A stretch of DNA of 51,598 bases from an uncultured Marinomonas sp. (GTDB lineage: Bacteria > Pseudomonadota > Gammaproteobacteria > Pseudomonadales > Marinomonadaceae), in NCBI GenBank assembly GCA_938009755.1, contig CALLIL010000024.1, forward strand, positions 1-51,598. The letters run 5' to 3'. Below, one piece after another: positions 46,308 to 51,598 of this stretch; positions within the stretch are counted from its first letter, which is position 1; each line of letters starts with the position of its first letter. The notes under the pieces are model-generated. The model searched no databases. It was given only the letters and a program-made list of their open reading frames with translations, and was not told where the DNA came from. Position numbers and translations under genes: made by a program.

Positions 46308-46396
46308 CTTGTTCCCTACGCGAGTATAAGCTCGATCAGGTTCTGCGGATCCCGCACTTAATTATGCGATCTCAGCCAAATGGCACTCCGACAAGT
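46308..46396 (-). promoter_or_regulatory. TPP riboswitch (THI element)
   Basis: On the minus strand the conserved blocks appear in order: CTTGTCGGAGTGCC, GGCTGAGATC, a variable P3-type arm (GCATAATTAAGTGC), GAACCTGATC and GCGTAGGGAACAAG. These are the classic thi-box segments that bind thiamine pyrophosphate. It lies ahead of thiC in the same orientation and should shut down the whole thi operon when TPP is plentiful. Confidence 0.95.
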
Positions 46397-46510
46397 TGTG
46401 GGACGAGTATACCCAATTTGATGACCTTGTAAATATGCTTTTATTTATCTTGCTTAAAAGTCATAACGCTAAAAATCACCAAACTTGCCAAAGCACTTTT
46501 GAGTCAAAAA

Positions 46511-47371
46511 TCAGCCAGCTTGCATTTCTAAGGCGATTTTATAGAGCGCATTTTTCTTTTCGCCTGTCAGCTTTGCTGCCATTGCAGCCGCTTGCTTAAC
46601 CGGTAAATCTTCCAAAAGAATCGCAAGAATACGTTTCGCTTCTATTTCCGATTCGTCGCCTTGCTCCTGAATAAAGCTGAGCATAACCACAAACTCACCA
46701 CGCATTTGGTTGGCATCCTCATCGAACATTGCCAAAATTTCTGCTGCGGTGCCTGATAGGAAAGTTTCAAAGGTTTTAGTAATCTCTCGAGCAAGAACAA
46801 GCTCTGCATCATCACCATAGACTTTTTGGACATCCGCAATTGAGTCATAAATACGATGCGTTGATTCGTAAAAAATCACTGTGCCATCTTGCGTTTTCCA
46901 AGACTCAAATAAATCGCAACGCGCCTTGGATTTTGCAGGAACAAACCCCGCAAAAAAGAACTGATCTGTCGGTAACCCCGATGCACAAAGCGCAGAGATC
47001 ACCGCACAAGCACCTGGAATAGGCATTACTTTATGTCCCTTTTCACGCAATGAATGCACAACATGATAACCCGGATCAGAAATCAAAGGCGTACCTGCAT
47101 CAGACACTAAGGCAACATTTTTGCCATCCTCTAAAAGGCTTGCAACGTAATCTGCTTTGTCTTTCTCATTGTGGTCATGAATTGAAAAAAGTTTGGCCTC
47201 GATACCAAAATGATTCAATAAGCGACGAGTGTGGCGGGTGTCTTCAGCCGCAATATAGTCTACATCGCGTAAAGTTTGCTCTGCTCTTTTACTAAAATCA
47301 TCAAGATTACCTATTGGTGTTGCAACTATGTACAACGAGCCTCTCGCATCATCAGAACTATGTGGTAACAT
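46511..47371 (-). CDS. rsmI: 16S rRNA 2'-O-methyltransferase RsmI
   Basis: Methylates the ribose of C1402 in 16S rRNA using SAM. Motifs: LYIVATPIGNLDDFSKRA, AAEDTRHTRRLLNHF, SDAGTPLISDPGY, IPGACAVISALCASGLPTDQFFFAGF and YESTHRI. About 286 aa. The track start (47392) lacks a ribosome site; the second ATG (47371) has AGAGG at good distance. It is divergent from lpoA, as in E. coli. Confidence 0.94.
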   Translation of the reverse strand: MLPHSSDDARGSLYIVATPIGNLDDFSKRAEQTLRDVDYIAAEDTRHTRRLLNHFGIEAKLFSIHDHNEKDKADYVASLLEDGKNVALVSDAGTPLISDPGYHVVHSLREKGHKVMPIPGACAVISALCASGLPTDQFFFAGFVPAKSKARCDLFESWKTQDGTVIFYESTHRIYDSIADVQKVYGDDAELVLAREITKTFETFLSGTAAEILAMFDEDANQMRGEFVVMLSFIQEQGDESEIEAKRILAILLEDLPVKQAAAMAAKLTGEKKNALYKIALEMQAG

Positions 47372-47372
47372 G

Positions 47373-47400
47373 TTGCCTCTTCTATTTGCCATTTTATAAG
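47373..47400 (+). promoter_or_regulatory. Sigma-70-like promoter abutting the lpoA start
   Basis: TTGCCT and TATAAG are 16 bases apart and end only three bases before the lpoA ATG. Match to consensus is good (four and five of six). If used, transcription would begin at or just inside the ATG, so either the start or the promoter needs checking. Confidence 0.35.
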
Positions 47401-47403
47401 CTT

Positions 47404-49263
47404 ATGAGCCTACTTAATCATTACCGCATCATATCATTAACTCTTTGCACTTTTCTGCTTAGCGCCTGTAATTCCGCGAATTTAAATACAAATCCTTCGC
47501 AGCCTGTTGCACAGAGCTCAAACACTAACAGTGCACAGGAAGAATCGACACCGACAAGTATCTATCATCCAAGAAAAACGCCAACCACAACAGGTGAAGT
47601 GACGGAGTCTTATAACCTGGCTCAAACACTGTACGAACGAGGCGATTACCAACAAGTTATTGATCGATTAGAAATTAATATCTTACATAATTCATCTTCT
47701 CTGCAGTTTGATGGCTATTTACTCGCTGCACTGTCTTCCGCCAAATTAGACAAAAGTATTGATGCGTTTGAGTACTTAAAAGAAGCTGAACTGCTTTCTA
47801 TTGCTCGCCACCCAGACAATCAAAATAAAATCAAAGAATCCAGAGCACTCATCTATGAGCATTTTGAGAACTGGCTTGCCGCGGTACAAACTCGAATGGA
47901 TTTGGCTTATAACTTACCGCTCAATGAAGGTGAAGAAAATCAAGATAAGTTATGGATGGCAATCCAGAATCTAACTCAAAACGAAGTCGATGGGCTTTTT
48001 GAGCAAAGAAACCCGACGCTCCATGGTTGGTTAACCATCAGTAGCATTTTACGTAACCAGTCATTATCGATAGAGCAACAGCTAAATGCTTTTAATGTCT
48101 GGGTAAGTGATAACCCAAATCATCCTGCAGCTATTACGCCGCCACAAGACTTCGAAATCATGGCCTCTATTGAAGAGATGGCGCCAAATAGAATTGTCAT
48201 TATGCTACCAATGACAGGAAACCTAGAACGCGCTTCACAAGCCATCATTGATGGTTTTTTTGCCTCTTTTTACCACCAACAAGAAGCTCGCCCTCAGGTA
48301 TTCATTGTCAATGTAGACGAATACGACAACATAGAAGGTGCATTAGACGCCGCAAATGAAAAGCAACCAGACGTCATTATTGGACCTTTGCAAAAAAATC
48401 ACGTTGCCCAGCTGAGCAATTTAGATCTGCCGCATCCTGTTATTGCATTAAACCAATTGGATTTACAACAACATAGAGAGCAGCTTTACCACTTTTCACT
48501 CAGTGCTGAAGATGAAATACATGAGCTGATCACTTTCGCCAAACAAGAAGGCGCCACCAAGGCCGCCGTTCTGAGCACAGAAGACACTTGGGCGCTAAGA
48601 CAGAGCGATGAATTTCGTAATGCGGCATTACAAGAAAACATAACCATCACTTCAAACCAAGCGTATACCAATACACCACGAGGCAGGCAAAGCGCGATTC
48701 AAAAGCTTCTACTGGTTGATGAAAGCCAAGCCCGTACTCAATTGGTTGAGCAATGGACGGGAGAGAATGTAGAAAGTATCGCTCGATCTCGTAAAGACCT
48801 GGATTATGTGTATTACATAGGCAAACTAACCGACGCCAAACAAATACGCCCTCTTCTGGATTTCCATTTCGCCGATAAAGTACCTATGCTTGCCAGCAGT
48901 ACACTGAATGACAGCGCACCAGAGAAATCCACTAATCCAAGTGACATCGAGAGAATTCTATTTACCGAACTGCCGGCGCTAACGCCGAACAACAGTACAC
49001 TCAGTGCATTACCTAAAAATCAAAGCTCCAATATTTTGAGACGCTTACAAGCACTTGGTGCGGACTCCTATTTACTGGCCAATAAGTACCAGCTTTTTAC
49101 ATTACTACCAAGCACTAAGATTTCTGCAAACACCGGCATTATCACTATGGACAGTGATCGAATTTTTCATAAAAGACCTGAAATAATGACTTACCGAAAA
49201 GGAAATTTGGTATATGCGACTAGCGAGCAATTTTTTCAACAAGAGGAAAACACCGAAGAATAA
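47404..49263 (+). CDS. lpoA: Penicillin-binding protein activator LpoA
   Basis: Outer-membrane lipoprotein that activates PBP1A in peptidoglycan synthesis. A lipoprotein signal with lipobox LLSAC places the lipidated cysteine at C22. An N-terminal tetratricopeptide-like helical part (about 70-260) and a C-terminal periplasmic-binding-protein-like domain (IVIMLPMTGNLERASQAIIDGF onward) match LpoA. I use ATG 47404 rather than the TTG at 47314, because it gives the clean lipoprotein signal. There is no evident Shine-Dalgarno sequence. The gene is followed by overlapping yraN, then diaA. Confidence 0.9.
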   Translation: MSLLNHYRIISLTLCTFLLSACNSANLNTNPSQPVAQSSNTNSAQEESTPTSIYHPRKTPTTTGEVTESYNLAQTLYERGDYQQVIDRLEINILHNSSSLQFDGYLLAALSSAKLDKSIDAFEYLKEAELLSIARHPDNQNKIKESRALIYEHFENWLAAVQTRMDLAYNLPLNEGEENQDKLWMAIQNLTQNEVDGLFEQRNPTLHGWLTISSILRNQSLSIEQQLNAFNVWVSDNPNHPAAITPPQDFEIMASIEEMAPNRIVIMLPMTGNLERASQAIIDGFFASFYHQQEARPQVFIVNVDEYDNIEGALDAANEKQPDVIIGPLQKNHVAQLSNLDLPHPVIALNQLDLQQHREQLYHFSLSAEDEIHELITFAKQEGATKAAVLSTEDTWALRQSDEFRNAALQENITITSNQAYTNTPRGRQSAIQKLLLVDESQARTQLVEQWTGENVESIARSRKDLDYVYYIGKLTDAKQIRPLLDFHFADKVPMLASSTLNDSAPEKSTNPSDIERILFTELPALTPNNSTLSALPKNQSSNILRRLQALGADSYLLANKYQLFTLLPSTKISANTGIITMDSDRIFHKRPEIMTYRKGNLVYATSEQFFQQEENTEE

Positions 49264-49597
49264 CGGTGAGAAAGCAGAGCAAAAAGCAGAAGATTTTTTG
49301 CTCTCTCAAGGACTTTATTTTGTTGAGCGAAACTTCTTTTGTCGGCTCGGTGAAATTGACTTAATTTTCCTCGACAACCAAACCTATGTGTTTATTGAGG
49401 TTCGCTTTCGTGCAAACTCGTCTCATGGCAGTGCCGCTGAAAGTCTTGGAAAATCAAAATTAAAAAAGGTCAGAAACAGTGCCGCGTTGTGGCTACAAAA
49501 GAATAACAAAATGAATTTTGAAAGCCGCTTCGATGCGATATTATTTGATCAAACAATAGACACACAACACTTAACTTGGCTTAAAGCAGTATTTTAA
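49214..49597 (+). CDS. yraN: YraN (UPF0102) nuclease-like protein
   Basis: UPF0102 family with an endonuclease-like fold. GEKAEQKAEDFLLSQGL, NFFCRLGEIDLIFLD and YVFIEVRFR carry the E...D...ExK-like residues, except that the last Lys is Arg here (EVRFR), as in many YraN proteins. 127 aa. Its start lies 50 bases inside lpoA, with AAGGAAA ahead of it, indicating translational coupling. Function is unknown. Confidence 0.9.
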   Translation: MRLASNFFNKRKTPKNNGEKAEQKAEDFLLSQGLYFVERNFFCRLGEIDLIFLDNQTYVFIEVRFRANSSHGSAAESLGKSKLKKVRNSAALWLQKNNKMNFESRFDAILFDQTIDTQHLTWLKAVF

Positions 49598-49601
49598 CTA
49601 T

Positions 49602-50195
49602 ATGGATTTTCAAGAAGCAATCTACACACAGTTCGCACAAAGTTTTGAAGCTCAGCAGCAAGCCCTAGAAAGCTTGCCTCCTTATATTGAACACGCCGCA
49701 AAAGTCATGTTCTCAAGCATTGCTTCTGGCGGAAAAGTCATTTGTATTGGTAATGGTACAGGCTCTCACCTTTCTCAATACTTCAGCACCTTGTTAATAG
49801 ACAGAATGGACAGAGAACGACCAGGTTTGCCAGCATTTAACTTAACTGGTGATGGGTCAGCCTTGTTAGCCATCACCCATAATGATAATTTGCACGATGT
49901 TTTTTCAAAGCAAATCACGGCAATAGGCAATCCCGGCGATATTTTATTTGTTGTTGCCAACCGAGGAAACACATCACCCATCATACAAGCAATACAAGCT
50001 GGGCATGAGCGCAAAATGAATATTGTTGCCATCACTAGCCCAGAAGCCAAGAATGTTTCCTCTCTTACTTCTCAAGACGACACAGAAATAAAAATAAATT
50101 TACTCGGTACAGCGCGTGTCCATGAATGCCAAATCACCGTCATTCACACTCTAATCGATTTGTTAGAGCGTCAGTTATTTGGTTATGAAGATTAA
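49602..50195 (+). CDS. diaA: DnaA initiator-associating protein DiaA (SIS domain)
   Basis: Sugar-isomerase-fold protein, 197 aa, related to phosphoheptose isomerase. Motifs GNGTGSHLSQYFSTLL, RPGLPAFNLTGDGS, GDILFVVANRGNTSPI and HECQITVIHTLIDLLE are visible. The position after lpoA-yraN identifies it as DiaA, which stimulates DnaA assembly at oriC, rather than GmhA. The start is four bases after the yraN stop. Confidence 0.88.
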   Translation: MDFQEAIYTQFAQSFEAQQQALESLPPYIEHAAKVMFSSIASGGKVICIGNGTGSHLSQYFSTLLIDRMDRERPGLPAFNLTGDGSALLAITHNDNLHDVFSKQITAIGNPGDILFVVANRGNTSPIIQAIQAGHERKMNIVAITSPEAKNVSSLTSQDDTEIKINLLGTARVHECQITVIHTLIDLLERQLFGYED

Positions 50196-50239
50196 CATTG
50201 GATTAAATACAGCCTAATCAACGATTACCAAAACAAGAC

Positions 50240-50281
50240 AAGACATAAAAAAAGAGCCAACCGGCTCTTTTTTTATGTCTT
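50240..50281. terminator. Strong bidirectional terminator between diaA and sspB
   Basis: AAGACATAAAAAAAGAGCC and its exact complement form a 19-pair stem with a four-base loop (AACC). The GC part next to the loop plus U-tracts in both directions suit termination of both genes. Confidence 0.93.
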
Positions 50282-50305
50282 ACTTTTTATTTCATTTGAA
50301 ATACG

Positions 50306-50680
50306 TTATTTCACCACTTTCAACTGAAACCCTTTTTTAGGCTCTGGCGGTGGTGGCGGCTCATTAGAAAATTCTTCATCAGGAAAAACAAATCCATCGC
50401 CATTCTCTTGAGCATACAAAGCAAGCGCAGCACACATAGGTACGTAAACTTGCATTGGTTTCCCTCCAAAGCGAGCCTCAAAAGAAACCGCCTCTTTGTC
50501 CATGATTAAATGACGCACCGCAGACATACTAATATTGAGTACTATTTGTCCATCCTTCACAAACTCTGTGGGAATGACCACATCTTTCTGCTCTGCATCA
50601 ACCAACAAGTAAGGCGTCATATCATTGTCAGCAACCCATTGATACGCCGCATTCAATAAATAAGATCGTTTAGGTAACAT
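50306..50680 (-). CDS. sspB: ClpXP adaptor SspB
   Basis: Specificity-enhancing factor that binds ssrA-tagged proteins and delivers them to ClpXP. The N-terminal substrate-binding domain begins SYLLNAAYQWVADNDMTPYLLVDA. A Pro/Glu linker follows, and the last residues (GFQLKVVK) are the ClpX-binding XB tail. ATG 50680 is supported by AGGAAA upstream; the track start at 50773 lies near sspA. 124 aa. It is next to sspA as in E. coli. Confidence 0.93.
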   Translation of the reverse strand: MLPKRSYLLNAAYQWVADNDMTPYLLVDAEQKDVVIPTEFVKDGQIVLNISMSAVRHLIMDKEAVSFEARFGGKPMQVYVPMCAALALYAQENGDGFVFPDEEFSNEPPPPPEPKKGFQLKVVK

Positions 50681-50733
50681 GTTATTTCCTATTCGTTTTT
50701 TTAATACAACACTCATTTTGTTTTCAATAAAAA

Positions 50734-50755
50734 AGGAGCCATAAGCTCCTTTTTT
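50734..50755 (-). terminator. Hairpin between sspA and sspB
   Basis: AGGAGC and GCTCCT form a six-pair stem with a five-base loop and an A/T extension on both sides. It probably attenuates or terminates sspA transcription ahead of sspB. Confidence 0.7.
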
Positions 50756-50779
50756 ATGACCTTTCTCAGACAAATGAGA

Positions 50780-51412
50780 TTAGTCTAAACGCATTTCTTG
50801 TTCTGCTTCAGAAAGACTTTCTTGGAAAGACTCTCGATTAAAAACAAGATCCATGTATTTATGAAGTGCAGCAGCCTGCTCCTTAGGGATGTCGACACCT
50901 AAAACAGGCAAACGCCACAATACAGGTGCTAAGCAGCAATCAACAATCGTGAATTCATCACTCATGAAGTAAGGTTTCTCTTCAAAAATAGGAGAAACGC
51001 TGATTAAGCCTTCACGCAATTCTTTTTGCGCCTGCGCCACGGCGTCTTTGTCTTTACTAGAAAGAATCAAATCTGCCAATCGTGCCCAGTCACGCTGTAT
51101 ACGATGCATATACAAACGACTTTCAGCACGTGCTACTGGATAAACAGGAAGTAATGGAGGATGCGGGAAACGCTCATCCAAATATTCCATCATGACATTC
51201 GGCTCATAAAGTACTAAGTCACGATCTACCAATGCAGGCAATTCGTTGTACGGATTAACATCAGCCAATTCTTCTGGCTTGTTAAACGGGTCTACATCTA
51301 TGATGTCCACAGTGACAGCTTTTTCAGCCAAAACAATACGAACTCGATGGCTGTAATGATCTTCCCCATCAGAGAAGAACGTCATTGAGGAGCGCTTTGC
51401 AATAACACCCAT
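50780..51412 (-). CDS. sspA: Stringent starvation protein A
   Basis: Glutathione-S-transferase-fold protein that binds RNA polymerase and changes transcription in starvation. [22 protein letters not shown], then [41 protein letters not shown], including the conserved PHP surface motif, match SspA. 210 aa, full length, ending in EMRLD. A promoter and a hairpin lie upstream. Confidence 0.95.
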   Translation of the reverse strand: MGVIAKRSSMTFFSDGEDHYSHRVRIVLAEKAVTVDIIDVDPFNKPEELADVNPYNELPALVDRDLVLYEPNVMMEYLDERFPHPPLLPVYPVARAESRLYMHRIQRDWARLADLILSSKDKDAVAQAQKELREGLISVSPIFEEKPYFMSDEFTIVDCCLAPVLWRLPVLGVDIPKEQAAALHKYMDLVFNRESFQESLSEAEQEMRLD

Positions 51413-51441
51413 GTCTAACCCCTATATTGAAAAATATCCGA

Positions 51442-51460
51442 GCTCTCTATAGTAGAGAGC
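51442..51460. other. Hairpin in the sspA leader
   Basis: GCTCTCTA and TAGAGAGC form a perfect eight-pair stem with a three-base loop immediately after the predicted sspA -10 box. It would sit at the very 5' end of the sspA mRNA and might stabilise it. Confidence 0.6.
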
Positions 51461-51490
51461 ATTATATGTGACGACCTAACAGATAAACAA
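51461..51490 (-). promoter_or_regulatory. Predicted sspA promoter
   Basis: TATAAT (51466-51461, minus strand) is a perfect -10 element; TTGTTT 18 bases upstream is a weak -35. It gives a leader of about 45 bases that starts in the hairpin. Confidence 0.6.
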
Positions 51491-51598
51491 AATGCCATCT
51501 CGCCACTGAATGAGTCATGGAACAATAAAATCACCGCAATTGATTTTCACATCCAACGCAATGTAAACACTCTTAGGTGACCATGAAACCTAAGGGCA

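Overview
The window is a compact, moderately AT-rich chromosomal segment of a marine gammaproteobacterium. Gene content and neighbourhoods (hrpA, dnaX-ybaB-recR-rnd-ycgL-ycgN, rsmI/lpoA-yraN-diaA, sspA-sspB, cytoplasmic alginate catabolism) fit Oceanospirillales, most likely a Marinomonas-like organism; that placement is inference from protein character. I see no rRNA operon, tRNA, CRISPR array, prophage or intact insertion sequence.

Left part (1-13 kb): a secreted PQQ-type sugar dehydrogenase faces an MlaA-family protein that lacks a lipobox and ends in DSWGEE repeats. Then come the large RNA helicase hrpA and, divergently, cysK. A four-gene plus-strand operon follows (periplasmic binding protein, permease, ATPase, DsrE-like protein), which looks like uptake of a small, possibly sulfur-containing compound. 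A short accessory patch holds a hicAB toxin-antitoxin pair with a palindrome over its promoter, and a ParB-like orphan.

Centre (12.4-31 kb): a long minus-strand housekeeping operon, dnaX-ybaB-recR-rnd-ycgL-ycgN-vWA protein-yafJ. dnaX carries a nine-A run at which a -1 slip meets TGA after one codon, so it probably makes both tau and gamma. Further on are trhO, a 2OG-Fe(II) oxygenase, radD, a TetR regulator, DUF1499, DTW and DUF2947 proteins, a HAD phosphatase, yejK, gloA and an OmpA-family protein.

Alginate region (31-39.1 kb): a FadR-type GntR regulator converges on a sodium:solute symporter and two tandem cytoplasmic PL17-like oligoalginate lyases. The symporter and lyase promoters share a 10-base box, a candidate operator for the regulator. 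The later steps (uronate reductase, KDG kinase, KDPG aldolase) are not in this window.

Right part (39-51.6 kb): small DUF2164 and Spy/CpxP-like genes, then a thiamine operon thiC-thiDE(fusion)-thiS-thiG-thiH under a TPP riboswitch. rsmI is divergent from lpoA-yraN-diaA, and the window closes with sspA-sspB, with the sspA promoter visible near the right edge. The observations most worth following are the dnaX slippage site, the shared alginate promoter box, the lipobox-less MlaA, the ABC-DsrE operon, the hicAB palindrome, and a structured segment at 31.2 kb that partly resembles 16S rRNA in antisense.
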